DNA from: Prorocentrum cordatum
Lineage: Eukaryota > Sar > Dinophyceae > Prorocentrales > Prorocentraceae
DNA: 64,000 bases
Assembly (NCBI GenBank): GCA_963575745.1
Contig: CAUYUJ010004335.1
Span: forward strand, 253,076-317,075
Direction: 5' to 3'
Shown: piece by piece, positions 9,725 through 19,582 of the stretch
How positions within the stretch are numbered: the first letter of the stretch is position 1
Layout: each line of letters starts with the position of its first letter
Notes under the pieces: generated by a model
The model's database searches: none
What the model was told of the DNA's origin: nothing
The model's input: the letters and a program-made list of their open reading frames with translations, nothing else
Program-made: the position numbers and the translations under genes

Positions 9725-10800
9725 CTACGGCGCAAGCGAGGTCCGCGACTGCGCGGGAGCCGGGGCGCCGCCCAGGGAGATCACTGGCAGGGCCGCGCCC
9801 ACCTCCTGGCCGATGGCGACGACGCGAGCCCGGGCGCGCTGCAGCTCGGTGATGATCCGGGCCTGCTTCGCCCACCGACAGTAGTTCTCGTCGGCGGCCC
9901 AGCCGCCGCGCTGCTGCATCTCCAGGGCCTGGCGCCCTTTGGCCAAGTGGTCGCCCGAGGCCTCGCCGCGGCGCAGACCGCGTGCCGGGGCTGGGAAGTC
10001 CGTCAGACCGAGGGCGGACGCCGCGCCCCTCATGCAGCCCCCAGGGGCGCCGGCGGGAAGAACCACGCGCGCGACGCGGCCCGCCGCTTGAGCCCCAGCA
10101 GCGTCGGAGGCGATCGCGAAGTCCCAGAGGCCCGTCTTGCCCAGGCGCCCGAGCTCTGCCGGGCGCAGCATCAAGGCGGCGAAGCATCGCCCCCTGGCGG
10201 CCCCCGCGACGCGGGCGACCACCTGCATCGCAGGCAGGAGGTCGCACTCCGAGGGGCGCAGGTAGCAGGCGGCGCCGAGGATCATCGCGATAGCCTGCTC
10301 GATCTGGCCGCGCCCCGGCAAGACGCCCGCCATGGCCGCGACCGCCAGCCAAGGGGGCGGCGTCCGCGCGCGCCAGAGAACGCCCTAGCCCCAGCCCGCA
10401 AGGCTGCGCGACGCGCGGCGCAGCGTCTGATCCCCCCATCGGCCGATGGGAGGGGGGGCAAATTTCAAGGCCGCCAGCAGACGCGAGGCGTCGTCCCCGC
10501 CGTAGACTTGGAAATACAGGAAGTCGAAGTAGGTCACGACAATCGCGCCCAGCTGGCGCCAGTCGCTCCAGCCCAGGTGGAGCTCGGAGCACCGCGCGAT
10601 GAAGGCACCCGCGCGCCTCCTGCAGTCGGCCCGCGCGGGCTCGCCGATCGACCTCTGCTCGAGGTAGGCGAGGCTCACCAGGAGCCCGCCCCGCAGGGCC
10701 TCGCACTGCCGGGCCGCCGCAGCCGCCGACGCCGGCGCCGCGAGGACCCCCGTGCCAGCGCCCTGGAGCGCGACGAGGCCTGGGCGGCCAATTGGCATCG
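9725..10800 (-). pseudogene. tyrosine recombinase of the YR element
   Basis: YR would integrate the circular DNA intermediate. The core-binding part is readable at about 10650-10388 (WRQLGAIVVTYFDFLY, RLLAALKFAPPPIGR, LRRASRSLAGW), ending in a stop. The catalytic part follows in another frame from 10333. There AACYLRPSECDLLP holds the first Arg, GLRRGEASGDHL stands for the H-x-x-R box (His not conserved), and QQRGGWAADENYCRWAKQ is the C-terminal box. Aligning the usual RYEK with RWAK puts a Trp at the nucleophile position, though a Tyr sits three residues earlier. It is probably inactive. Confidence 0.65.
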
Positions 10801-10989
10801 GGGGCTTCGCTGGGCGCCCGCTCTTGCCGGCGCAAGCCGGGCTGAGGGAGAGGGCGATCACCAAGTCCGGCAACAATGTCGCGGTCAAACGGCGCGACGC
10901 AAGGCAGTTCGCGCGAGGGGCCGTCGGAGGGTCCGAGCTCGCTAGGGGCCCAGCGGGCGACGACGTGGAGCTTGCGCCCCAGCGAGAAG

Positions 10990-11603
10990 GCGCAGATTTC
11001 CTAGAGGACGCTGCGCTGCTGGGCGGACGCGCCCCGCCCCGCGCCCATGCCGAACGCGAGCGACGCGTTGTCGACGAGGCGCGCGACGCGCTTGCCGAAA
11101 GCCCCGGCAACTCGATGCCGGCGCCAGAGCGCGGAGCTGACGGCCAGACCCTCGGCGCGATAGACGTCGAAGGCGTCGCGCCCGGGGAGCGAGCGGGCGA
11201 CCGCCCAGCCGCCCCCAGCAAGCAGGACGGGGTCGACCTCGCCGAAAGACTTGCCCCAGTCCTTGGCCTCCTCGGACGGCAGGCGCCCAGGGTCGCGCAG
11301 CGCGGCGGCCGCGCGGGCCGACCCCAGCATGGGGTGTCGCGGGCGGGCCGAGTCCTCGAAGAGGCAGCGCCACCTCTCATCGGCGCGCCCCACTTCGGCG
11401 ACGCCCCCGGGCGCGCAGCAGCGGCGGCAGATACCGCGGCCCAAGCTGGAGGCGTCGCTGGCCGCGACCTCGCCGCGCCACTCCGCTTCGGCGAAGACGA
11501 CGAATAACGCGCAGACGGCGTCGTAGATGGCGAGCGAGCACCCATTGAGCAGCGTGACCCAGACGCAATGGACCACGACGACCTCGAGGATCGGGCCGCG
11601 CAC
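10990..11603 (-). pseudogene. RNase H domain of the YR element
   Basis: RNase H removes the RNA strand during reverse transcription. The frame 11603-11001 carries ASDASSLGRGICRR (strand with catalytic Asp), an EGLAVSSALWRRHR helix (catalytic Glu) and ARLVDNASLAFGM (third Asp) in the right order and spacing. It sits directly downstream of the RT, as in DIRS-like elements. This piece stays in one frame over its whole length. Confidence 0.65.
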
Positions 11604-11639
11604 TTAGGAGCGACACAAGAGCTTCTTGATGGCAAAGCG

Positions 11640-12640
11640 GAGCCGCTAGGCGCGCCAGACAGAGACGCGCGCGGCGTGCTCCTCTCCGTCGAGGTCAAGG
11701 CCCACGAAGCAGGCCTGGCGGGTCGCGTCGACCTGCTCGTGCGCCACGATGCCGGGCGACGCGAGCCCGCGCTCGACCTTGCCCGTGACCGCCCGCACCT
11801 TCGCGCGCTGCCAGGCAGCCACCAGGTAGTCGTCGACGTAGGCCGCGCCGCTGGCGGGGCGCCGCGAGCCGAGCCTGATGCGAGGCTGCGGTCGCGGACC
11901 TGCTGCTCGAAGGCCACGCGGGCACGCGCCAGCGCCGACTCGGTGACGCACCGGCATAGAACGCCCAGGAGCAGCCCATGGGGAGAACGGCGAGCTCGGG
12001 CAGCAGCCAGTCCGACTTGCGGACGGCGACGCCGTCCAAAGCAAAAACACCAGCCAGCCCAGCCCGCGCGGGCGGCATGGAAAAGTACTCGCAGAGGCCC
12101 TCCGGCAACTGCATGGCGTAGACGGCGTTGGAAATGTCCCCGCTGCTGAAAAAGCGTCGCCGCCGCTGGGAGGCTCGGCGCAGGGGGGCGGCTTGAATCG
12201 GGCGTTGGTGACCCGAGAGTCGAATGCCAGGCGTTGCTGCTTGGATTTCTTGCCACGACGAACATTCCGAGCCGGCCCTGGCGGGCTCCAGCTGGCGAGA
12301 GTCGAAGCACCCCGCGCCCCCGCAGCGCGGCAATGAACACGCCGCAGATGGCAGGATGGCGCAGCTTAGGATCGATGCAGGGTCGACGGAGGCCGAGATC
12401 GCGACGCAGAGCAGCTGCCTCCGCCAGCGGGATCAGCACGTGGGCCTGCCAATCCTGCAGCCATCAACGGCCGGCCCGGAGCCTCAAGCGCCGCTGGCGC
12501 CGAGCCACCGCAAGGCCACGACACCAGGTCCTTGCCCTTGCAATAGGATGCCAGGGCGCCGCGCCCCGAGGTGTAGAGCGGGCAACTAGAGCAGAGGTCG
12601 GCTAGGCAGTTCTGGGGGGTGACGTCAGCAGGCGCTCCGC
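11640..12640 (-). pseudogene. reverse transcriptase of the YR element
   Basis: RT would copy the element RNA into DNA. Pieces lie in three frames: a pre-RT segment around 12640-12520, PCIDPKLRH and GRLGMFVVARN near 12400-12270, SSGDISNAVYAMQLPEGL (motif A, with catalytic Asp) near 12150, LPMGCSWAFYA (motif B-like) near 11980, and YVDDYLV (motif C) at 11840-11820. Motif C is intact. Crossing frames at several points means at least two indels. The YVDD and LPMG-x-SWA signatures are typical of DIRS-like rather than LINE RTs. Confidence 0.7.
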
Positions 12641-13029
12641 CGAACATGAAATATTGGTCAGCGATGCAGTCGAGGAGCTGGCGCCGCAAAACCGTTGGGC
12701 GCTTCCGCGCGGGATGCGACCCGCCGCCCACCAGTCGGCCGAGCGCGTCGATGCCGTCGTTGGCCCAGGCGGCGATCCGGGCGCGCGCGGCTGACTCGTC
12801 ACCAGCTCGCAAGGAAGGGGAAAAAAATGTCGTTGACGACTGGCAGCCATGGCGAGGAAACCTCGACAGCAGGAGCGGCGGGCCAGGAGGAGGCCTTCCG
12901 GGGCGGCCGATGCCCCGGCGGCCGCTGCAAGCACTGCGTCGGGAGGCGGCTGCGACTTGGCAGCCTTGCCGCCGCCGCCGCCGCCGACGCGTCCGCCGCC
13001 GCCGCCGCCGCTGGCATGGGGGGGGGAGC

Positions 13030-13420
13030 AGCCGCCTCTCCTCGCGCGCCTTGCGGCGCTCCTTGGCGATGGCCGACTCGGCGGCCAGCTGCTTCGCGAT
13101 CCACGCCAACAACGCGGGGGCGACCGTGATCCCGCGCGTCGACTGAATACCCGCGATGAAGAACTGCTCGTCGCCATCGAAGCCGAAGGCGCGCGAGCTG
13201 ATGACACTGTCCTTATAGCACTCCTCGCAGAACTGGAAGTACCGCCCCACCAGCTTGAACGACGCCAGGCTGGACCCGTTGACCTGGTCGTGCGACTGGG
13301 CCACCTGCATGATCTCGGAGAATTCGCAACGCATGGAGACGATCGGGTCGCCCCGCCAGCGTCGGGGCTTGTCTGGGGAGGGGCGGGGCATGTCGGGGGT
13401 TGTCTTGCCATTTGTCATGA
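13030..13420 (-). pseudogene. N-terminal domain upstream of the YR-element RT
   Basis: The frame ending at 12366 contains a readable helical region at about 13400-13040 (FSEIMQVAQSHDQVNGSSL, VGRYFQFCEECYKDS, ALLAWIAKQLAAESA). It precedes an Arg-rich low-complexity linker. The function is unknown. By position it would be the gag-like part of the YR retroelement. The first part of the open frame, above 13.45 kb, is translation of the 73-bp repeat and should be ignored. Confidence 0.45.
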
Positions 13421-13546
13421 CTGACAGGTTTCTCATGGTGTCAAAAGAGAGCATCTTGACTCTCCAGGGGGGGTCTGGGCGGGATCCGGACGGGATCCGG
13501 TGGAATACAGGGACTCCTTTTTTTAGCAAGCAGTAACGCACTTGGT

Positions 13547-13878
13547 GGTCTTCGGGTTCCCAGATCTCTATTCCTGGGCATGATCTTGAATGCGCGGAGC
13601 CAACTGTAGGCCACCTCGTGGTCTTCGAGTTCCCAGAATTCCATTCCTGGGCATGATTTTGAATGCCCGGAGCCAACTGTAGGCCACTTCGTGGCCTTCG
13701 AGTTCCCAGAACTCTACTCCTGGGCATGATTTTGAATGCCCGGAGCCAACTGTAGGCCACTTCGTGGTCTTCGAGTTCCCAGGATTCCATTCCTGGGCAT
13801 GATTTTTATTGCCCAGAGCCAACTAGGCCACTTCGCGTTCTTCGAGTTCCCAGAACTGCATTCCCGGGCCACATTTTG
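13547..13878. repeat. 73-bp tandem repeat, about 4.5 copies
   Basis: Units such as TCTTCGAGTTCCCAGAATTC followed by CATTCCTGGGCATGATTTTG and GCCAACTGTAGGCCACTTCG recur every 73 bp. The last copies carry small deletions. The array abuts the N-terminal side of the YR element. Open frames across it are artefacts of the repeat. Confidence 0.9.
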
Positions 13879-13879
13879 A

Positions 13880-14450
13880 ATGCTGAGGCAGGCTGATGCT
13901 GAGGCTGAGGCTGAGGCAGGCTGAGGCAGGCTGAGGCTGAGGCCGAGGCTGAAGGCAGACTGAGGCTGAGGCTGAAGCAGGCTGAGGCTGAGGCTGAGGC
14001 AGGCTGAGGCTGAGGCTGAGGCACGCTGATGCTGAGGCAGGCTGAGGCTGAGGCTGAGGCTGAGGCTGAGGCTGAGGCAGGCTGAGGCTGAGGCCGAGGC
14101 TGAAGGCAGACTGAGGCTGAGGCTGAAGCAGGCTGAGGCAGAGGCTGAGGCTGAGGCAGGCTGAGGCTGAGGCTGAGGCTGATGCAGGCTGAGGCTGAGG
14201 CAGGCTGAGGCTGAGGCCGAGGCTGAAGGCAGACTGAGGCCTAGGCTGAAGCAGGCTGAGGCTGAGGCTGAGGCAGGCTGAGGCTGAGGCTGAGGCAGGC
14301 TGATACTGAGGCTGAGGCAGGCTGAGGCAGAGGCTGAGGCTGAGGCCGAGGCTGAAGGCAGACTGATGCTGAGGCTGAAGCAGGCTGAGGCTGAGGCTGA
14401 GGCAGGCTGAGGCTGAGGCAGGCCGAGGCTGAGGCTGTGACTGCGACTGC
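13880..14450. repeat. GAGGCT hexamer minisatellite
   Basis: Hundreds of bases of GAGGCT units punctuated by GAGGCAGGCT form a higher-order pattern of roughly 110-130 bp that includes CCGAGGCTGAAGGCAGACTG. It appears directly after the 73-bp array. Confidence 0.9.
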
Positions 14451-14639
14451 CGTTGCCGCTGCGACTTTCATCGCGAATGCGACTACGACTGCGAGAACAC
14501 AGAATTCTACAACTGGATTCTCATATGAATCTTAAGGGGAATGCTTCCAGATATGCTCCTACACATCGCTGTTAGGTTGCTTTGCCGGGATAATTAGGGA
14601 AGTAGCTGTCTCGCTCTCCCAGCCCCCTCCCAGTTTCGA

Positions 14640-16420
14640 ACGGCGGGTCTCGCGGGGCCGGTCATGTGGGGCAGCGCCTGGTCCGTTCTCCGTGGCCTTC
14701 GGCCCATGCCCTCTGGGGCCAGCCGACGTCGCTGGCCACGCTCAGAAGCCCTCGGTCTTCAAGGATGTTGCCGGCGAGGATGCCGGGAGTGTCCGCGCGA
14801 CCTCGGGCCAGGGCAGCGCGGGCCCTGGCTGCGCTGCGGGCAAGGGCAGTGAGCTCGACGGGCGGGTCGCTGGATCAGGAGTCCGAGAGTCTGGAGACGG
14901 TCCTGGAGGACGAGGACAGCGATTCGGACGCCGACGGGGGCGCGCCCTCGGATCCCTGGGTGGACGGGGCGCCCAGGCAGATCAGCATCCAAGAGGGGGC
15001 CATGATCGACGCGGAGCAGACCCCCTGGGCGGGGGTTTCGCGCTGTCGCCTCCGAGCCGTCTCTGGAGGCGCTGGGCCATCGTGCTGTCGCGGCGCCCCG
15101 CATGGCGGCCGACGCGCGCCCCCCCGCCATGCTGGCGACGCCGGCCAGAGCGCGAGCTCAAGGGCGAGCAGCTGGATCAGGAGACGCGCCCCCGCCCGCT
15201 CGCGCCCCGCAGCTCGGGAGGGAACCGTTGCGGATGGCGCGCCGGGTGCTCGAGGCGCAGGCTGAGGCAGGAGTTCGCCAGGGAGACCCCTCAGCAGATA
15301 GAGCAGGCGCGCCGGGGCTGCCTGGCCAGGAGGGAGAGGGTCATCAAGAACGCCAAGAAGGAGGGGCACGTGGAATTCGAGCCTCCCGCCGAGATAGCCC
15401 AGCCTGCCCCGCTGGCTCCGCGGCCCCCGTGGCCGAGAAGGCAGGCCCACCAGCCCCGAAGTCGGCGCCGCATCAGCAGGGGGCCCAGGCGACCGACTTC
15501 GAGAGGATGCAGCGGTTCATGGTCGAGGGCCGCGAGGAGAGGGCGAGGCGGGCGGGCGGCCTGATCGCGGCCGCGCGCCAGCTCTCCAGCGCGGCGCAGG
15601 CGAGGACGAACCCCTCGGAGGAGCAGGTCTCGGACCGCGCGGCTTGTGTCAGGCCGCGGGCGGTCCAAGCGCGGGCGCCGAGCTCGGCGGGGCCTCGGCC
15701 TCCTCCTGCCCGAGAGGGCCAATGTAGCGACGAGGTGCTCCCATTCCCCCTTCATATGCCGCTCGGGACTGGCGGCTCTGATCACGGTCGAATTCTCTCG
15801 TAGTTTTCCGGGGGAGGGCTGGCTGGCAACTGGATTGCCGGGAGCTTACTGCGGCGACGGCCCACGTCGATCGAGCGCCGACGACCCGGCGCCCGAGGGG
15901 CCCCGGGGCCTCCTGGGATCTGAAGCTCGGGGAACGTTTAGACGCGGGTTTGTCTGCGCTTAGGATGGGTTGGAAACTTCGCGAGCTGTCTGCCTCGGAG
16001 GGAGAGGGCCGCGTGGGGCGTTCATTCTGGTTTCGGGAAGATTTGGCAGCCGGCCAGTCAATCGTTTCCCTCATGCTCGGCGCATCCGAATCGTGAACCA
16101 GAGCAGCGGGATGGCGGTTACCGACGGTTCCCCCTCCCCCTCGCTCCAATCTCTTAGTCAGGATGTGGGCGGTCTCTCGGGCAGCAGCTTAGGCGTCGTC
16201 ACGTGGTGGGCTCTGGCGGGCTCCTCTAGCGACTCCGGGCCGGTCCAGGGCGGCTCTGCGGGGGCCCTCGACGGGGCCAGGGGCGTCGCGAGCTACGACG
16301 TCGGGGCCTCAGATAGTCAAGCGCTGTGGGAGACGATCAACGGAGTGGAGGCAGATTGCCAAATCATTCTCCAGATGTCTAAAACATGTGTTCAACATGC
16401 TACTAAATAGATGAAACGCG
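14640..16420 (+). pseudogene. unidentified charged/helical coding remnant
   Basis: I do not recognise the family. Protein-like stretches on the + strand change frame. An acidic segment (VLEDEDSDSDADGG, QISIQEGAMIDAEQTPW) runs at 14870-15045. A basic helical one (RLRQEFARETPQQIEQARRG, RRERVIKNAKKEG) lies at 15255-15440, and another helical one (ATDFERMQRFMVEGREERAR, GGLIAAARQLSSAAQ) at 15485-15610. 15640-16420 holds only weak open frames. It lies between the YR element and the resumed copia sequence, so it may be part of the inserted block. Confidence 0.3.
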
Positions 16421-16519
16421 TTTAAAACGTGCCTCGAAGAATTAGAAGCACGCCGAATACTTTTCAAGACATGCTTAAATCCGTGATAGAACGACCAGAG
16501 CGCCCATTGCCATGGCATC

Positions 16520-17300
16520 CACAAGTCACGCGGCCCGGGGCTCAGCATCGCCGATAGAAGCGCCCCTCATCGCCGACTTGGCCTTCGTCGACACCCCGCC
16601 AGACCCCGCCCAGGAACCAATGTTTGTTGCCAGTGTGCCCCGGAGTGTGCGACAGGGGGGCTCGGACTCTCCTAGGGGGACTGGGTCAGGCCGTGCAAGA
16701 GTCGCGCCCGCAGGGCGCTCCAGGAGGCCCCGGGGACAAAAAGGGGGGGGGGCCCTGTGCCTGGAATTATTTTCGGCCCCGTCGCGCGAAGGGAGAATTG
16801 CAGAGGGGTGGTTTTGACGTTTCGCCTTCGATTGGCCAGGAGACAGGCAGGGGCCTTCGCCCCCCTTCGGACCGCAAGCGATTGTGGATCCAGCTACGGA
16901 GGCCGACAGGCCCCACGTCGCACTCATGTCTCCGCCTTTTGCGGTGCTCAGCCAGGCCGGGGCCGCTGCTTCGCGCGTGGCCCCTGCCGCGAGAGTCAGG
17001 TTGGAGCAGGGCGCCATTTTGTGCATGACGCTGCGCGCCCAAGCGGCTCTGAGCATCAGGTTTCCCAGGGAAGGTCGTTTTGGTTTGAGCATCTGGAGTC
17101 GGCGGGCAGCTGGCAGATGGGCCGCGCAGCATGCGGCGTCTTTTCCAGGCGCCCAGGCCGCGGCTGGCGACCTGTGCGAGCGCGGTTTCAGCGTCGCCCC
17201 GGGAACGTCGCCCAGGAAGCCAGCGCGTTTTCTCTCTGTCTGCCCCGTGCTTATGGCCGCTTCTAGTGCTCGGGCGAGCATCCCCATTTCCCTTTGGGCG
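16520..17300 (+). pseudogene. methyltransferase-like domain of the copia polyprotein
   Basis: Pieces in different + frames form one recognisable order: LCLELFSAPSREGRI near 16760, FDVSPSIGQETGRGLR near 16815, HVALMSPPFAVLSQ near 16915 (cf. the SPPC-type motif), LEQGAILCMTLRAQAALS near 17005, FWFEHLESAGSWQM near 17080, and VAPGTSPRKPARFLSVCPVLMA near 17195. I recall dinoflagellate copia polyproteins carrying such a cytosine-methyltransferase-like fold ahead of the integrase. Whether it ever methylated DNA is unknown; here the Cys of SPPC is replaced and the frames are broken. It precedes the integrase remnant, which supports the assignment. Confidence 0.5.
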
Positions 17301-17400
17301 GAGGTGGGGGGGCGCGAGCTGCCTGGCGTTGCCCTTCGGCGCTGGCGGCCGCCATCGGCCGCGGGATCTAGCTTGCGTCTGAGCGGCGGGTCCTCGGCAG

Positions 17401-17442
17401 GGCTCTCTCTCTATCTCTCTCTCTCTCTCTCTTTCTCTCTGC
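17401..17442. repeat. (TC)n microsatellite
   Basis: A CT-dinucleotide tract interrupted by TATC and TTTC lies between the methyltransferase-like and integrase remnants. Confidence 0.9.
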
Positions 17443-17649
17443 CTGTTTCCAGGGCCCCAGGCGAGTTTCTATCTTTTCCTGGGGATCTCTCTTTTCTTCA
17501 GGGTCCCAAGGGCGGGGGGGCGACCCGCTCCCGGAGGTGCCGGGTGAGCCCACTCATCCAGGGGGCGCCGGGTCCAGTGTTCCAGTTCCAGGGCCCCCCA
17601 GTTCGGAGAGTAAGGGTCCGGTCCAGGGCGCTCACCCTTCGGGGGGTTC

Positions 17650-18580
17650 AAAACGTGACCCAGAACATTTGCGTTGATCTCGGACATCCCAGGAAATCAA
17701 AGTTCTTGCGTGCCTTGAGAGCGGAATATCCGCAGTGCCAGTCGGAGGCTTGTCCTCGCTGGCGCAGGAAGGCTCGGCTTCCCGGGGCGTCCAGATTTAA
17801 CGAGCTCATTGCCATGGACTCGCTGCAGGTTTTCACGATGCTGGAAAATGCCGCGGCTGATCAGGTGCGGCCCGCTGATGGATGCGCCCGCTGGGCGCGC
17901 CAGAGATCGCCATGGCGCCTGGGCGGTCTGCGTTCGGAGCGGGGGTGATTTCGGTGTCTCGAGGAGTTAGGGGCGCACCGCCGCATCTGCGACGTCGAGA
18001 GCCCATGGAGCAACGGTAGGTGCGAAAGGCGCGGCGGTCTAGTGAAGCGCGCGCTGCCCAGGGCAACGTCGGCGGCCTCGCTCAGAGATCGGGGGGGGGG
18101 GGGGCTGGAATATCTACCCCGCGACGTGCTAGCTGTCAAGAGTCGGCCCTGTCGCAGGGGAGGGCCCCCCCCTGCCAAATTTGTTTTCGGGGAGAACCCT
18201 CGCATGCCGCATTCTCTCCTGTCCGACGACGCAGTCGACGAGGTCGGGGTTTCTGACGTTGTCCAGGGGCCCCAGGACACGGAGGGCCCAGCGGCGGCTT
18301 TGGCGAGAAAATGTTTGTTCGGGGAGGAGGCCCGACGGACAATCGCGAGCATGGGTGCTCGGGGCGTGCTGCGGCGGGCCAGCAATTCTCGCCGCCGCGC
18401 CGATCAGTCACCCAAGTAACTGGGCCCATGTCTGGCGACGCCAAATGGGCGGAACCCGGGCGGCTCGTGGCCGTTGGATCGGCCCAGGAGCAGGTGTCTT
18501 CCAACAGGGGGCCGCAGTCTGGATCGCCATGAGGGCGCGTCTTCCTAAGTGCAGTGTCGGGCAGATTCGGGCTGCCGCGC
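17650..18580 (+). pseudogene. copia integrase remnant
   Basis: Integrase would insert the element cDNA. The HHCC-type region is at 17660-17780 (DLGHPRKSKFLRALRA, then C-x4-C in CQSEAC), followed by RFNELIAMDSLQV at the start of the catalytic core. The middle of the core is eroded, but the glutamate region is clear in the frame at 17964-18060 (RICDVESPWSNGRCERRGG). FVFGENPRMPHSLLSDDA and RGVLRRASNSRRRAD follow near 18180-18405. The C-terminal SH3-like part (GRWIGPGAGVFQQGAAVWIA) lies in a third frame at 18450-18575. Several indels and a stop at 17946-17948 make it non-functional. It is one of the best supported pieces of the copia composite. Confidence 0.75.
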
Positions 18581-19333
18581 GTGGCGAGGCTCGGGGGCCG
18601 AGCTTCGCGACGCCGCCCACGTGGCCGCCCTTCGCCAGAAGTTGCGGAATCCGAGCGGCCGGGCAGGCGCAGTTGACGTCGAGGCCGAGGGCCCCGCTCC
18701 CCCGCGGTCCCTGAGCGAGCTCAGCAGGTCGCTCGAGAATCGGCTCATCAGGCGCCCCCAGAGCCAGCCGGCGCGGCGAGGCCCGCCGCCGTTCCCAGAG
18801 CACTGGAAGAAGCCTGTATTGTGCCCCCATCTCCCCAGCCTCCTTCCGTCTCCTCGCCTCAAGTTTTGTCTCTCGAGGGCTCGGCTCCGATCGAGTCCCC
18901 CTCGTGCCCGGGGCTACCTGTGCGGCTCGGCTCGATCGAGCAGCGAGGCGGACCTTCCTCGGCGCTTCCTCCCGTGCCGGAGGCGGAGCCTTCCCCCTCC
19001 CGCTCAGAGACCGAGGATCACCCCGGTGGAGGAAAGGCTTCCAGGTCACGGATCGGCGCCGTCGGTGGCTGAAATAGAACGGTCAACCAGGAACGGGCGG
19101 CTGGACGAAACGCCGATGTGCAGTAGGAGGTCTCGCGAAGCGGAGCTCCAGACAGACCCCCACCAGCTTCCCGAGATCTCAGCGAGGCCCAGGTCGCGAT
19201 CGCCGGGTCGGGCCAGTGACAGGCGGGCGAGGGCGCCCGGAACTCCCAGAGGCTCGCGGCGCGCTGATCTGGAAGATGAGTTCCAGGACGAGCAAATCTG
19301 GGATGAGTTGCGCAGCTGGTTTTGTTCCGATTA
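18581..19333 (+). pseudogene. copia integrase-RT linker region
   Basis: The frame running to the stop at 19332-19334 continues from the integrase C-terminus (GAELRDAAHVAALRQKL, AGAVDVEAEGPAPP) into a Pro/Arg/Ser-rich stretch. It ends in an acidic helix (DLEDEFQDEQIWDELRSW). Such low-complexity linkers separate integrase and RT in copia polyproteins. The assignment is by position and composition only. Confidence 0.45.
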
Positions 19334-19419
19334 GGTTTTCTGGGCGTCGGTTGGGATCGCCTCGCCGAGTTTCGCATTTGTTTCGGGATCCTCTGAGTCG
19401 CCGCTGCCCTGCCGGGGTG

Positions 19420-19582
19420 CTGAGGTCTCGCTCAAGTCTCTCTCGCCTCAGGGGCGAGAGCTCTTCGTGTTCTCGGGCGCCAAGGAGCGGCGGGTGAGAG
19501 GCTGTTCGGGCCGTTCCCGCTCCAGAGGTCCAGTTGACCAGGAGACGTTGTCCCGACCGCATTTTGGGGCCCCGGATGTTCG
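19420..19582 (+). pseudogene. start of copia reverse transcriptase
   Basis: LSPQGRELFVFSGAKER near 19440 and a DRILGPRMF-like piece near 19555 in another frame resemble the region just before the copia RT fingers. The sequence then passes abruptly into the complex dispersed repeat at about 19583. The RT catalytic core is missing. Confidence 0.4.

Larger units (their letters stand above)
9725..13420 (-). mobile_element. YR (DIRS-like) retrotransposon remnant
   Basis: On the - strand, going 13.4 to 9.7 kb, the order is an N-terminal helical domain, reverse transcriptase, RNase H and tyrosine recombinase. RT plus RNase H plus a tyrosine recombinase, with no integrase, defines YR retrotransposons. 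Each domain is readable, but frames change repeatedly within the RT and at the domain borders, so the copy is dead. No termini (split direct or inverted repeats) were found. The GC-rich composition matches the rest of the block inserted into the copia element. Confidence 0.7.
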
